A stretch of DNA of 64,000 nucleotides from Chelativorans sp. YIM 93263 (GCF_028767125.1 NZ_JAKCWP010000002.1:124001-188000); one strand, 5' to 3'. Shown: positions 9,526 to 21,340, counted from the stretch's first letter. The notes: a model not told the origin generated them from the sequence alone. Translations and numbers: made by a program.

Positions 9526-10164
9526 TCACAATTCAAGCATCTGGCGGACAACAGGCTCGAGACCGATGCCGACCGCGCGGGTTCCCTCGGCATCGAGATG
9601 AACGCCATCGAGAGATGAGGTTTTCGCCACCGAACCGGCGTCGAAAAATACACAGCCGCTATCCGTCGCCAGTTGCGCATAAAGCCGTGCCAATCTGCAG
9701 GATTCGGCAATGCCCCCCTCAAAACCGGCGGCAAAATCACTGTTCTCCGTCTCGCAAAGCGGGGGCGGTGAAACGAAAAGGATCCTCGGGGGCGCTTCAT
9801 CCATCGGGTAATCATGCCGCCGGATGATATCCGCAAGCCGCTGCATCCCCTGCCTCGCGCCAATCGCTCTGCCACAGATAAACGGCTTCATATCATTCGT
9901 ACCGAGCAGGATGATGACGAGATCGAGCGGCGCGTGCGTGGTCAGCAAGGTCGGCAATATGCGCGCGCCGTTGCGGTCCGCAGCCGCAAGCCAATCGTCA
10001 TAGGCCGTCGTGCGGCCGTTAAGCCCTTCGACAACCACGCACGCCCGATCGCCCAACCGTTCCTGCAAAACCGAAGGCCACCGGTCGGCATAGGCGTGCC
10101 GGCCGGGCCCTTCCGGATTGTACCCCCAGGTCAGGGAATCGCCGTAGCAGAGGATGTTTTTCAT
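9526..10164 (-). CDS. SGNH/GDSL hydrolase in the PDH operon
   Basis: A 212-residue esterase-fold protein of the GDSL family without a signal peptide, so cytoplasmic. Block I is CYGDSLTWGYNPEG with the nucleophile Ser, block II Gly is in EGLNGRTT, block III is LLGTNDMK with the Asn, and block V is SLDGVHLDAEG with Asp and His. The start is ATG 10164; TTG 10170 is closer to an AGGAGG site and is possible. It lies between pdhC and lpdA with short spacers. The substrate is unknown. Confidence 0.88.
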   Translation of the reverse strand: MKNILCYGDSLTWGYNPEGPGRHAYADRWPSVLQERLGDRACVVVEGLNGRTTAYDDWLAAADRNGARILPTLLTTHAPLDLVIILLGTNDMKPFICGRAIGARQGMQRLADIIRRHDYPMDEAPPRILFVSPPPLCETENSDFAAGFEGGIAESCRLARLYAQLATDSGCVFFDAGSVAKTSSLDGVHLDAEGTRAVGIGLEPVVRQMLEL

Positions 10165-10200
10165 GGACAAAACTCGAATGATCCTCCCCTGGGGAAATGG

Positions 10201-11574
10201 TTACACGAGCATTCCCATCGGGTTCTCGATCAGGCGTTTGAAGGCGGCGAGGAGCTCTGCTCCCAGCGCGCCATCAACAGCACGGTGGTCGGTCGAAAGA
10301 GTCACCGACATGACGGTCGCCGGTTTTACCTCGCCGTTTTTCACGACAGCACGCTGCTCGCCCTGCCCCACCGCAAGAATGGTAGAATGAGGCGGATTGA
10401 TTACCGCGGCGAAGTCTTTGATGCCGTACATGCCCAGATTGGAGACGGCTGTTGTTCCGCCTTGATATTCCTCCGGCTTCAGTCGCTTCTTGCGGGCGCG
10501 CGCCGCCAGATCCTTCATCTCGTTAGAGATCGTGGAAAGTGTCTTTTCATCCGCCCGGCGCACGATAGGCGTTATCAGCCCACCCGGAATGGCGACGGCC
10601 ACCCCGACGTCTGCATGCTTGTGCATGACCATGGCGCCCTCGGTCCAGGAGGCGTTCGCATCGGGCACCTCCTTTAACGCCCCCGCCATAGCCTTAATGA
10701 TCATATCGTTGACAGAGAGCTTGTAGGCCGGCTTCTCGCCGTCTTCGGTCTTCACCGTCGGAGCCGCGGCATTGATCTGCTTGCGCAGGTCGAGCAGCGC
10801 ATCGATCTCGCAATCAAGCGTCAGATAGAAGTGCGGAATGCTCGTTTTTGCCTCCACGAGACGGCGCGCGATGGTCTTGCGCATCCCGTCATGGGGCACA
10901 AGCTCATAGGAGCCCTCCTCGAAGAGGCTGAGAACCTGCTCGTCCGACATCGACTTCGGCACAGGCGCTGGTGCCTCGGTAGTGGACGCCGCCTTTGCGG
11001 TGCCGGATTCTTTCGCCGCCTCCACATCCGCCTTGACGACCCGCCCGTGCGGACCTGAACCTGTCACAGCAGAAAGATCGATGCCGGCGTCCTTGGCCAG
11101 ACGCCGGGCCAGCGGCGAGGCAAAGATACGCTCCCCCTCGCCTTTAGCGGCCGGAGTCGCGGTTTGGGCGGGAGTCGAAGCACCGTTCGCTTTGGGCTCG
11201 GAGGTTTCTGCGGGCTTGATCTCTTCTTCCTTCGGCGCCTCTTCGGCCGTAGGAGACGGCGCTTCAGCTTCGGGCTCGGCTTTTTGCTGTGCGGAAGATT
11301 CTGCTTCTTTCGCCGCGTCCGCCGGATCTTCGCCCTCCCCGGCCAACACGGCGATTAGTGCGTTGACCTTAACACCCTCGGTCCCCTCCGGGACGACCAG
11401 CTTGGCAACGGTGCCTTCATCCACCGCCTCCACTTCCATGGTCGCCTTGTCGGTCTCAATTTCGGCAATCACGTCGCCGGGTGCAACGCTGTCGCCCTCT
11501 TTGACCATCCATTTGGCAAGGTTGCCTTCTTCCATGGTCGGCGAGAGGGCCGGCATCGTGACTTGTATCGGCAT
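10201..11574 (-). CDS. pdhC: Dihydrolipoamide acetyltransferase of pyruvate dehydrogenase (E2)
   Basis: The 457-residue E2 forms the PDH core and transfers acetyl groups to CoA. Residues 1-80 are one lipoyl domain with the modified lysine in [13 protein letters not shown] long Ala/Glu/Pro linker follows. Residues about 148-185 are the E3-binding domain ([31 protein letters not shown]). The catalytic domain ends with the active-site motif [16 protein letters not shown]. It follows pdhB by 13 bases. Confidence 0.97.
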   Translation of the reverse strand: MPIQVTMPALSPTMEEGNLAKWMVKEGDSVAPGDVIAEIETDKATMEVEAVDEGTVAKLVVPEGTEGVKVNALIAVLAGEGEDPADAAKEAESSAQQKAEPEAEAPSPTAEEAPKEEEIKPAETSEPKANGASTPAQTATPAAKGEGERIFASPLARRLAKDAGIDLSAVTGSGPHGRVVKADVEAAKESGTAKAASTTEAPAPVPKSMSDEQVLSLFEEGSYELVPHDGMRKTIARRLVEAKTSIPHFYLTLDCEIDALLDLRKQINAAAPTVKTEDGEKPAYKLSVNDMIIKAMAGALKEVPDANASWTEGAMVMHKHADVGVAVAIPGGLITPIVRRADEKTLSTISNEMKDLAARARKKRLKPEEYQGGTTAVSNLGMYGIKDFAAVINPPHSTILAVGQGEQRAVVKNGEVKPATVMSVTLSTDHRAVDGALGAELLAAFKRLIENPMGMLV

Positions 11575-11587
11575 GGCTGGCCCTCCT

Positions 11588-12988
11588 TTAATCGCGATAG
11601 CTGACGGTTTTCACCGCTTCGACGACCTCTGCCACACTGGGCAGCGCCAGCTTTTCTAGATTGGCGGCATAAGGCATCGGCACATCCTTGCCCGTGACGG
11701 TGATAACCGGCGCATCGAGATAGTCAAAGGCGCGCTGCATCACCTGAGCGGCAATGTGATCACCGACCGAAGACTGCGGGAATCCCTCTTCAACCGTGAC
11801 GAGCCTATTCGTCTTCTTCACGGACTCGATAACCGTATCCAAATCCATCGGCCGGATGGTGCGCAGGTCGATGATCTCAACATCAAGCCCCATGCCGCGC
11901 AACTCTTCCTCGGCTTTAACCGCATAGGTCATTCCGATACCGAAGGACACGATGGTGGCATCCTTGCCCTGCTTGTGAATACGCGCCTTGCCGATTGGCA
12001 GAACGAAATCGTCCAGCTTGGGAACGTCAAAGGTCTGGCCGTAGAGGATCTCGTTTTCCAAGAAAATTACCGGGTTTGGATCACGGATCGCTGCCTTGAG
12101 CAGTCCCTTCGCGTCGGCAGCTGTATACGGCATGACCACCTTCAGACCGGGGATATGGCCGTACCAGGCCGCGTAATCCTGGCTGTGCTGGGCAGCGACA
12201 CGAGCTGCCGCGCCGTTCGGCCCGCGGAAGACGATGGGTGCCCCCATCTGGCCACCGGCCATATACAACGTTTTGGCCGCGGAGTTGACGATCTGGTCCA
12301 TCGCCTGCATGGCGAAGTTGAAGGTCATGAATTCCACAACAGGCTTTAGCCCGCCAAAGGCCGCGCCGATCCCCACACCGGCAAAGCCGTGCTCGGTGAT
12401 GGGCGTATCGATGACGCGCCTATCGCCAAACTCCTGAAGAAGGTTCTGTGTAACCTTGTAGGCACCCTGATATTCGGCGACTTCCTCGCCCATGATGAAG
12501 ACATCCTCATCACGCCGCATCTCCTCGGCCATGGCATCGCGCAATGCCTCTCGCATGGTAGTAGGCACCATTTCGGTCCCTTCCGGAATATCCGGGTCGG
12601 CCGGCATCGGCTGCGTTTCAGCCTTCGGAACGGCGGCGGGCGCGGGGGTATCTTCCTGCTTCTGGCTTGCCGGTTCCTCGGCGGGAGACTGAGAACCGGG
12701 CGGCGTTGCGCTTCTCGGGGCCTTGTCCATGTCTTCCTCGGACTCGCCCTCGGCGAGCAGCAAGGCAATGGGCGTGTTGACCTTTATCCCTTCGGCCCCC
12801 TCTTCCACGAGGAGCTTGCCGATGGTCCCCTCATCGACCGCCTCGACTTCCATAGTTGCCTTGTCCGTTTCAATCTCAGCAATGATATCGCCAGGCGCGA
12901 CGGAGTCGCCCTTCTTTTTCAGCCACTTAGCGAGATTGCCTTCCTCCATGGTGGGAGAAAGCGCAGGCATCAGAATTTCCGTTGGCAT
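11588..12988 (-). CDS. pdhB: Pyruvate dehydrogenase E1 beta subunit with N-terminal lipoyl domain
   Basis: The 466-residue protein is E1-beta extended by a lipoyl domain at residues 1-80, where the lysine sits in the same [12 protein letters not shown] motif as in PdhC. A Pro/Ala/Glu-rich linker to about residue 135 leads to the transketolase-type domain: [56 protein letters not shown], and [20 protein letters not shown]. Lipoylated E1-beta is known in rhizobia. The first 80 residues are very like those of PdhC, which points to domain copying within the operon. Confidence 0.97.
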   Translation of the reverse strand: MPTEILMPALSPTMEEGNLAKWLKKKGDSVAPGDIIAEIETDKATMEVEAVDEGTIGKLLVEEGAEGIKVNTPIALLLAEGESEEDMDKAPRSATPPGSQSPAEEPASQKQEDTPAPAAVPKAETQPMPADPDIPEGTEMVPTTMREALRDAMAEEMRRDEDVFIMGEEVAEYQGAYKVTQNLLQEFGDRRVIDTPITEHGFAGVGIGAAFGGLKPVVEFMTFNFAMQAMDQIVNSAAKTLYMAGGQMGAPIVFRGPNGAAARVAAQHSQDYAAWYGHIPGLKVVMPYTAADAKGLLKAAIRDPNPVIFLENEILYGQTFDVPKLDDFVLPIGKARIHKQGKDATIVSFGIGMTYAVKAEEELRGMGLDVEIIDLRTIRPMDLDTVIESVKKTNRLVTVEEGFPQSSVGDHIAAQVMQRAFDYLDAPVITVTGKDVPMPYAANLEKLALPSVAEVVEAVKTVSYRD

Positions 12989-13001
12989 GTGCAGCCCCCC
13001 C

Positions 13002-14081
13002 TTAAATCAAAATGTCAGTGTAAAGCTCGGACGTATCCGGCTCGGGGTCGGACTGCGCGAAATCGGCCGCTTCGGTCACGACCTCACGCACCTTGCGGTC
13101 CATATTTTTCAGGTCGTCCTCACTCGCCCACTTCTTTTCAACGAGGCGCTGCTTCACCTGCTCTATCGGGTCGCGCTCGGCGCGCATTTTCTGAACTTCA
13201 TCCTTCGAGCGGTATTTGGCGGGATCAGACATCGAGTGCCCGCGATAGCGATAGGTCTGCATCTCCAAAATGATCGGCCCCTTGCCCGAACGGCACCAGT
13301 CCACAGCCATGTCGCCGGCCGCCTTCACCGCGCGCACATCCATACCGTCGACCTGGATGCCGGGAATTTTGAAAGAGAGACCGCGATGAGCGAAATTCGT
13401 CTCTGCCGACGAGCGCGAAACCGAGGTGCCCATGGCGTAACGGTTGTTCTCGATGATGTAGACCACCGGCAGCTTCCACAGCGCGGCCATGTTGAAGCTT
13501 TCGTAAACCTGCCCCTGGTTGGCTGCGCCATCGCCGAAATAAGTCAGCGAGACGTTGTCATTGCCCCGATAGCTGTTGGTCAACGCAAGCCCGGTGCCAA
13601 GCGGAACGCATGCGCCGACGATTCCGTGTCCTCCATAAAAGTTCTTCTCCTTGGAGAACATGTGCATGGAACCGCCCTTGCCCTTGGAGTAGCCGCTGCG
13701 CCGCCCCGTAAGTTCAGCCATCACCCCCTTCGGGTCCATGCCCGTTGCCAGCATGTGACCATGATCTCGGTAGGAGGTAATGACCTGGTCGCCCTCCTTC
13801 AGCGCCATCTGCATCCCGACGACGACAGCTTCCTGCCCGATGTAGAGATGGCAAAAACCACCGATGAGCCCCATGCCGTAGAGTTGCCCCGCCTTCTCCT
13901 CAAAGCGTCGGATAAGAAGCATCTCCTGATAAGCGGCGAGTTCCTGTTCCTTACTGAAGTCCGCCGGACTCGGTGTCTTGACGGCCGGTGTCCCCGTCTC
14001 GGCGGCCAACGATGACCGTTTCGAACCGCGGGATCTGGCAGTCGTCGATTTGGATGCAGTTTTCCTGGCGGCTGTCGCCAT
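13002..14081 (-). CDS. pdhA: Pyruvate dehydrogenase E1 alpha subunit
   Basis: E1-alpha binds thiamine diphosphate with E1-beta and decarboxylates pyruvate. The 359-residue protein has a basic, low-complexity N terminus (about 30 residues rich in Ala, Ser, Arg, Lys), then the fold starting [21 protein letters not shown]. The ThDP/Mg motif is [20 protein letters not shown]...IIENN. The loop [15 protein letters not shown] is also typical. It is the first pdh gene, preceded by about 225 bp with two inverted repeats described separately. Confidence 0.97.
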   Translation of the reverse strand: MATAARKTASKSTTARSRGSKRSSLAAETGTPAVKTPSPADFSKEQELAAYQEMLLIRRFEEKAGQLYGMGLIGGFCHLYIGQEAVVVGMQMALKEGDQVITSYRDHGHMLATGMDPKGVMAELTGRRSGYSKGKGGSMHMFSKEKNFYGGHGIVGACVPLGTGLALTNSYRGNDNVSLTYFGDGAANQGQVYESFNMAALWKLPVVYIIENNRYAMGTSVSRSSAETNFAHRGLSFKIPGIQVDGMDVRAVKAAGDMAVDWCRSGKGPIILEMQTYRYRGHSMSDPAKYRSKDEVQKMRAERDPIEQVKQRLVEKKWASEDDLKNMDRKVREVVTEAADFAQSDPEPDTSELYTDILI

Positions 14082-14112
14082 CTGTCACTCCCTAGAAAAG
14101 GTTTTTGGGACG

Positions 14113-14134
14113 AGCATGGATGGGCATCCATGCT
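14113..14134. repeat. Inverted repeat upstream of pdhA (distal arm pair AGCATGGATG / CATCCATGCT)
   Basis: A perfect 10-bp inverted repeat with a two-base centre, 32 bases upstream of the pdhA start. Its inner part shares the half-site GCATGG/CCATGC with a second repeat at 14237-14251. It is not followed by a T tract on either strand. It could be an operator or a leader hairpin. Confidence 0.6.
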
Positions 14135-14236
14135 GCCGTAGGATATGGAAATAGTCCACGACAGGACTTCGTCCATCACTCCCTGGCGCCAGCTATGACG
14201 GTATCATGATGTGCTCGGCTCCGCCATACGAAATAC

Positions 14237-14251
14237 GCATGGCTGCCATGC
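14237..14251. repeat. Inverted repeat GCATGGC-T-GCCATGC between ftsB and pdhA
   Basis: A perfect 7-bp inverted repeat around one base, in the non-coding stretch between ftsB and pdhA. It shares GCATGG...CCATGC with the repeat at 14113-14134. The paired occurrence about 115 bp apart suggests a common binding protein, but no regulator is identified. Confidence 0.55.
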
Positions 14252-14276
14252 AGCTAAGCATCTAGAAAGATTGGCG

Positions 14277-14305
14277 AAAAATGAATTAACCGGAATTCAG
14301 TTAAT
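14277..14305 (-). terminator. Weak terminator-like hairpin after ftsB
   Basis: Immediately after the ftsB stop on the minus strand, a 6-bp stem (ATTAAC with GTTAAT, nine-base loop) is followed by TCATTTTTCG. The stem is AT-rich and short, so termination may be partial and allow eno-ftsB transcripts to read into pdhA. Confidence 0.35.
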
Positions 14306-14306
14306 C

Positions 14307-14627
14307 TTATTGGCTACGAGTGCGAAAAATAACGATTTCGTTCTCTCTGGCGACATTCAGCGCACGGCGCACCTGCTCGTCCAGCATATCCTCTTCTATG
14401 GAACCGTCTTTAACGAGGCGCAGGCGCTCCTCAAGCCCACTACGCCGGTTGCTCAGTGATGCAAGTTCGGTTTCCAAGACCTCGATCCGCAGCTTCAGCC
14501 GCTGCTTGGCATTGATCCCGTAATCGCCATTATAGGCATGAAAACCGAAATAAGACAGAACAACGATAGCGATCGCTGGTACGATCAGCCGTCCTGTGTT
14601 GCGACGTTTATGATGACGTGTCCACAT
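14307..14627 (-). CDS. ftsB: FtsB/DivIC-type septum formation initiator
   Basis: A 106-residue bitopic membrane protein of the divisome (FtsQ-FtsL-FtsB). A basic cytoplasmic start (MWTRHHKRRNTGR) leads to one transmembrane segment (LIVPAIAIVVLSYFGFHAY) and a periplasmic coiled coil (residues about 40-80, RLKLRIEVLETELASLSNRR), ending with a short tail. I start at ATG 14627; GTG 14651 lies in frame upstream but would put the GGAAAGG site inside the coding region. It lies downstream of eno, the usual order in alphaproteobacteria. Confidence 0.87.
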   Translation of the reverse strand: MWTRHHKRRNTGRLIVPAIAIVVLSYFGFHAYNGDYGINAKQRLKLRIEVLETELASLSNRRSGLEERLRLVKDGSIEEDMLDEQVRRALNVARENEIVIFRTRSQ

Positions 14628-14690
14628 TCGTACGGAATACCTTTCCGCCACATATGGCCACGTCTTGCTTAATGGAGAGTTAGCTCAGGC

Positions 14691-17448
<2,758 letters not shown>

Positions 17449-17697
17449 TCAGTTTTCCCGGTTGGTTTCCTCCGCCTCGAACAGCTGCACCGGCTGACTC
17501 GGCATGATTGTGGAAATTGCATGCTTGTAGACAAGCTGCGAATGACCGTCGCGCCGCAGGAGAACGCAAAAATTATCAAACGATGTCACGACACCAGTCA
17601 ATTTCACCCCATTGATCAAGAAGATCGTAAGTGGGTTCTTTGTCTTTCGAACAGTGTTCAGGAAGAGATCCTGAAGATTTTGGGAACGTTCCGCCAT
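17449..17697 (-). CDS. hfq: RNA chaperone Hfq
   Basis: Hfq forms a hexamer that pairs small RNAs with mRNAs. The 82-residue product has the Sm1 motif [29 protein letters not shown] split over the first strands and the Sm2 motif YKHAIST, preceded by the proximal-face residues [11 protein letters not shown] start at ATG 17697 (MAERSQNLQ), the family start; ATG 17715 is in frame upstream but badly spaced from its purine run. The order dat-hfq-hflX is standard in rhizobia. Confidence 0.97.
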   Translation of the reverse strand: MAERSQNLQDLFLNTVRKTKNPLTIFLINGVKLTGVVTSFDNFCVLLRRDGHSQLVYKHAISTIMPSQPVQLFEAEETNREN

Positions 17698-17826
17698 TGT
17701 ATTTTCTTTCACCATCCCCTGCGCATTTAACAGTAATAGCGCAAATCTGACCTTGCCCTGTCAAGCGCCCCCGGTCACTAACGCCATTCAATCAACCGTA
17801 TCAATCGAGACCGAACTCTGCTGTGG

Positions 17827-18693
17827 TTAACAGGCAGGACTTTTTTCCGCAATGTCAAAAAAGGAACGTCTAAGCGAAAGCGCCAAAGATCCTGGATGCC
17901 CATTGGCCACCGGGCGGTCGTCTATTTGCACGACGGGCATGACGACTGTCGAAGCTGCCGTGATAAACGCTTCGCGCGCAGACTGCGCTTCTTCCACAGA
18001 AAATGCGCGTTCCTCGACCTCGAGCCCCATATGCGTGGCGACATCCATGACCGTTGCCCGCGTCACCCCACGCAGAATACCAAATTCCGCTGGGCGTGTT
18101 ACGAGCTTACCATCATTCGTCACAATCCAGGCGTTCGTGGCAGCCCCCTCCTTCACCATGTTATCTTCATCGATGAACCATGCTTCGGCCGCGCCTGCCT
18201 CGCGCGCTTTTTGCCGTGCAAGGACGTTGGGCAGGAGCCCGACCGTCTTGATGTCCACGCGCTCCCAGCGGTTCTCCGGAACGGTAATGACGTGAATTCC
18301 CTTTTCGACCTTGCCAGCTGCCGCCTGAGGGTCAATCCGCTTCGCCGTCACGACAAGCGCTGGTCGTGTTTCGGAGGCGGGAAAAAAGTGATCACGCGGA
18401 GCGACGCCTCTGGTCACCTGCAGATAGACAAGTCCGTTCCGCACCCCGTTTCGATAGACGACCTCGCGCACGATGCGCTCCAGCGCACGACGATGCATTG
18501 GCCACCGAATCTGCAATTCGCGGAGGGAGCGGTCTAGTCGGTCCAGATGCCGGGACATGTCGATGATATAACCGCGCGTAACCTCGCAAACTTCATAAAC
18601 CCCATCGGCGAATTGGTATCCCCGATCCTCGATATGGACAGCCGCCTCGGCATGGCGGACATATCGACCGTTTACATAAGCAACACGCGGCAT
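17827..18693 (-). CDS. dat: D-amino-acid aminotransferase (PLP fold type IV)
   Basis: The 288-residue enzyme exchanges amino groups between D-amino acids and 2-oxo acids, feeding D-Ala/D-Glu for peptidoglycan. The start MPRVAYVNGRYVRHAEAAVHIEDRG is typical. The PLP lysine is in VDIKTVGLLPNVLARQKA, and the phosphate-binding segment is VKEGAATNAWIV with GILRGVTRATV. ATG 18693 has a good AGGGG site; the GTG/ATG frame extension to 18732 does not match the family. It is a class IV transferase, so a branched-chain specificity cannot be wholly excluded. Confidence 0.9.
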   Translation of the reverse strand: MPRVAYVNGRYVRHAEAAVHIEDRGYQFADGVYEVCEVTRGYIIDMSRHLDRLDRSLRELQIRWPMHRRALERIVREVVYRNGVRNGLVYLQVTRGVAPRDHFFPASETRPALVVTAKRIDPQAAAGKVEKGIHVITVPENRWERVDIKTVGLLPNVLARQKAREAGAAEAWFIDEDNMVKEGAATNAWIVTNDGKLVTRPAEFGILRGVTRATVMDVATHMGLEVEERAFSVEEAQSAREAFITAASTVVMPVVQIDDRPVANGHPGSLALSLRRSFFDIAEKSPAC

Positions 18694-18951
18694 TCCTGTC
18701 CCCTCGGTGAGTGGCCGAACCGGGCGGTTCATCTACCCAGTCGATCATTTAAGCTATCGGCACGGCCCTGATCGCGCCGGAGCATAACTCATTCCCGAGG
18801 GAGCAAAAAGTCAAGGCGAACGATTGCGCCATGCTGCCAGAGCGTCTTGTACCTCGACGCACCAGTCCGCTCGCCGCGAAATGATAGAGAATTTTCGCCA
18901 AAGCGGCAGAAACCCGATCACTATGAGCTCGGGCGTAACGAGGGCACACGT
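18694..18951. other. Non-coding stretch upstream of dat
   Basis: With the terminator at 18952-18992 and the bases to 19034, this makes up about 340 bp without a supported gene. Short frames exist on both strands, but none has a good ribosome-binding site or family-like sequence. It should contain the dat promoter reading leftwards; I could not pick a confident -35/-10 pair. Confidence 0.5.
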
Positions 18952-18992
18952 CCCAAAAAGTAGGGCGGGGGACCATAAAGATCCCCTGCCCT
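18952..18992 (-). terminator. Rho-independent terminator of the SDR gene
   Basis: An 11-bp stem (arms 18962-18972 and 18982-18992, one G-U pair, nine-base loop) is followed on the minus strand by AC and a run of five T. It lies 43 bases past the stop of the minus-strand SDR gene and fits a classic intrinsic terminator. Confidence 0.8.
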
Positions 18993-19034
18993 GCGTGCCG
19001 AGCGGCCGGCTCTGTGAGGCGCACACCCTGCCCG

Positions 19035-19775
19035 TCAGGCGTTAGACCCGCCGTCGATCGTGAAACCCGCACCCGTAACACCGCGGCTCTCCGGCCCAGC
19101 CAGCCATGCGACGAGCCCAGCGACCTCATCGGGATCGTTGTAGCGCGGAATGGCCATGAGACTGCGCTGCAGATCGGCCGTTTCGCCATCTGCGGGGTTC
19201 ATCTCCGTGTCCGTGGAGCCCGGATGAACGATGTTGACGTTGATCCCCCGCGGTCCGAGGTCTCGCGCAACGCCCTTGGTAAAACCGATCAAGGCGGCTT
19301 TGCTCAGTGCGTAAAGGCTAATTGTCGCGCCGGGAACGCGCTCGGCTAGATTGCTGCCGATGGTGATGATGCGCCCACCTTCCTGCATATGGGAGGCTGC
19401 GCTGCGCGTTGCGACGAAAACCGCCTTCACATTGATTTCAATGGTGCGGTCGAAGTCTTCATTCGACAGTTCGGGAAGCGGCTTTACGTCGAAAATACCG
19501 GCATTGTTCACCAGGACATCGAGACGGCCAAAGGTATCGACGGTGCGTTCAACCGCCGCTTCAACTGCCGCCGGATCGCGGTTGTCTGCGCGAACGGCGA
19601 GACCGGAACCACCGGCCGATTCGATTTCTGTAATCAGCGTCTGCGCTTTTTCCCCAGAACGTCCGTAGGTGACAACGACCGTGGCTCCCTCATTGGCTAG
19701 CCTCCGGGTGATGGCTGCGCCGATACCCCGTCCACCACCGGTGACCAGCGCGACCTTTCCCTGCAATTTGGGCAT
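19035..19775 (-). CDS. Short-chain dehydrogenase/reductase (classical SDR)
   Basis: A 246-residue NAD(P)-dependent oxidoreductase. The cofactor loop is TGGGRGIGAAI, the NNAG motif is VLVNNAGIF, the catalytic Ser is in TIGSNLAE and the catalytic pair is YALSK. The C terminus VTGAGFTIDGGSNA is that of 3-oxoacyl-ACP-reductase-like SDRs. The start MPKLQGKVALVTGG at 19775 has GGAG upstream. It is divergent from the TetR regulator at 19883, with two repeated operator-like elements between, so it is probably the regulated target. Substrate unknown. Confidence 0.92.
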   Translation of the reverse strand: MPKLQGKVALVTGGGRGIGAAITRRLANEGATVVVTYGRSGEKAQTLITEIESAGGSGLAVRADNRDPAAVEAAVERTVDTFGRLDVLVNNAGIFDVKPLPELSNEDFDRTIEINVKAVFVATRSAASHMQEGGRIITIGSNLAERVPGATISLYALSKAALIGFTKGVARDLGPRGINVNIVHPGSTDTEMNPADGETADLQRSLMAIPRYNDPDEVAGLVAWLAGPESRGVTGAGFTIDGGSNA

Positions 19776-19790
19776 TCCATACTCCATATG

Positions 19791-19806
19791 TGTAATGAAC
19801 GATACA
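19791..19806. promoter_or_regulatory. Operator-like element 1 between SDR and tetR
   Basis: The 16-mer TGTAATGAACGATACA is an imperfect palindrome of the form TGTA-N8-TACA, lying 15 bases upstream of the SDR start. It matches element 2 at 13 of 16 positions in the same orientation. TetR proteins usually bind such partial palindromes. Confidence 0.6.
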
Positions 19807-19847
19807 TATATGGCTGCCGGACTTGCGTTAGACTGTCAAGCGATTTA

Positions 19848-19863
19848 TGTAACGGACGATACA
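19848..19863. promoter_or_regulatory. Operator-like element 2 between SDR and tetR
   Basis: The 16-mer TGTAACGGACGATACA repeats element 1 with three changes, 57 bp away and 19 bases before the tetR start. Its position suggests autoregulation of the tetR gene. Confidence 0.6.
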
Positions 19864-19882
19864 CATCGAGAGGATTCCACCC

Positions 19883-20491
19883 ATGAATGCCCGTGGCCGG
19901 CCCCGTGGCTTCGACCGGGAAGAAGCATTGAAGAGAGCCATGAACATCTTTTGGCGACGTGGCTTCGACAACACGTCAATATCGGATCTGACAGACGCGA
20001 TGGGCCTGAACCCGCCGAGCATCTACGCTGCCTTCGGGAGCAAGGAACAGCTCTTCCTGGAGGCGCTGGATCTCTACTCGCAGACGAATGGCGATGGGAT
20101 CTGGGATTACCTTGAAAGCGCGAATACAGCCCATCAGGCGATCTGGATGCTGTTACGAGCTACCGCCGAGAATTATACGCGAGGAACATCGCCGCGGGGC
20201 TGCATGATTGTGCTTTCCGCTCCGCAGATGGAGGGTGGCAACGCCACGGTCTGCGAGGAACTCAAGGAGCGTAGGCAGCAGAATGTTTCGCTTCTCCAGC
20301 GCAGGTTGGAAAGGGCCATTGTGGAAAGAGAAATCGGACGGGAGACGGATTGTACCTCTGTGGCCGCCTACTTTACGTGTGTCCAACACGGCATGTCGAT
20401 CCAGGCACGTGACGGCGCATCGCGCGAAACGCTGCTCGCTATCGCAGACAGCGCGATGGCCGGCTGGGGAGCTCTTGTATCACCTGCTTGA
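19883..20491 (+). CDS. TetR/AcrR-family transcriptional regulator
   Basis: A 202-residue regulator. The N-terminal HTH domain reads RGRPRGFDREEALKRAMNIF, GFDNTSISDLTDAMGLNPP and SIYAAFGSKEQLFLEALDLY. The C-terminal ligand domain contains PRGCMIVLSA, a feature of the TetR subgroup near YcfQ/AcuR-like regulators of dehydrogenases. It is divergent from the SDR gene, with two shared 16-bp elements in the 107-bp spacer. The likely role is local repressor of that SDR, responding to its substrate or a reactive aldehyde; this is inference. Confidence 0.9.
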   Translation: MNARGRPRGFDREEALKRAMNIFWRRGFDNTSISDLTDAMGLNPPSIYAAFGSKEQLFLEALDLYSQTNGDGIWDYLESANTAHQAIWMLLRATAENYTRGTSPRGCMIVLSAPQMEGGNATVCEELKERRQQNVSLLQRRLERAIVEREIGRETDCTSVAAYFTCVQHGMSIQARDGASRETLLAIADSAMAGWGALVSPA

Positions 20492-20497
20492 GCAGGT

Positions 20498-21340
20498 TCA
20501 GCCTCTGTCTTGCTCCAGCATTTCGATGAGCCCGCGAATATAGCCCACCGAATAGGCGGCCGCCGCCCCACCTTCCGGACTGTAGTCGAACGGTTCGACG
20601 CCGATAATGCCGTCATAGCCGTGCCGGGAAAGCACCGCTACGGAAGGCGCGAAAAGATCTACCCCCATGCCCGGTCCGCGTTTGCTGCGATCATTGAAAT
20701 GCACATGCCTAATATGGCCGCTCGGCAGCCACTGGTCGAGTATACGGTCCGGCGCGGAATCCTCCCCGTGCGACGCTGCGTATGTATCGAGCATGGCGGA
20801 AAAACCCGGTGAACTGATTTCTTCAACGAGCTCAACCGCTTCTGCAATGGTGTTGATGAAATCGGTCATCGCCGGCGCCAAGGGCTCGATACAGTAGACC
20901 ACTCCCGCCTTCTCCGAAGCCTCCGCTGCGGCAATCAGCAAGGCGACGGCGTTGTCGCGCGCCTTGGACGCGCTCTCTGCTGAGCTGCACTGGCGCTGGC
21001 CGGGCGAGCCATGCACAAGCGTACTCCCGCCCAGATCTGCACAAAGGTCCACCATGGCCAGCATATGGTCGCGCGTGCGGCGATGAACTTCCGGATCACC
21101 GCTCGTAAGAGAGAGGCCTTCCGGCACCGTCAATAGCCAATGGAGGCCTGTGATGCGGAGACCCTTATCTTCCGCAATCTGCCGCAAATACCTGCGCTCT
21201 TTAGCCGTCAGCCGGGCTGGATTATCCGACAATGTAAACGGCGCGACTTCAAGCCCGTCATATCGTAGCGATGCGGCAAGGCTGCATTGTTCCTCAAAAG
21301 ACAAATGACGAACAACTTCGTTGCACAGTGAAATAATCAT
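20498..21340 (-). CDS. Sugar phosphate isomerase/epimerase (xylose-isomerase-like TIM barrel)
   Basis: A 280-residue AP-endonuclease-2-family barrel. Metal ligands are visible in order: the Glu in YCIEPLAP, the Asp and His in MLDTYAASH, the HVHFND pair, and the final Glu in GVEPFDYSP. This resembles D-tagatose/D-psicose 3-epimerases and myo-inosose dehydratase relatives, but specificity cannot be read off. I start at ATG 21340 (MIISLCNEVVRHLSFEEQ) because the upstream frame runs into the speD promoter region. It is convergent with tetR (six-base gap) and divergent from speD. Confidence 0.87.
   Translation of the reverse strand: MIISLCNEVVRHLSFEEQCSLAASLRYDGLEVAPFTLSDNPARLTAKERRYLRQIAEDKGLRITGLHWLLTVPEGLSLTSGDPEVHRRTRDHMLAMVDLCADLGGSTLVHGSPGQRQCSSAESASKARDNAVALLIAAAEASEKAGVVYCIEPLAPAMTDFINTIAEAVELVEEISSPGFSAMLDTYAASHGEDSAPDRILDQWLPSGHIRHVHFNDRSKRGPGMGVDLFAPSVAVLSRHGYDGIIGVEPFDYSPEGGAAAAYSVGYIRGLIEMLEQDRG

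Noticed and set aside
12389-14015. Long plus-strand open frames (294 and 430 codons) opposite pdhB and pdhA
   Set aside because: Shadows of high-GC coding sequence; PDH motifs on the minus strand are unequivocal.
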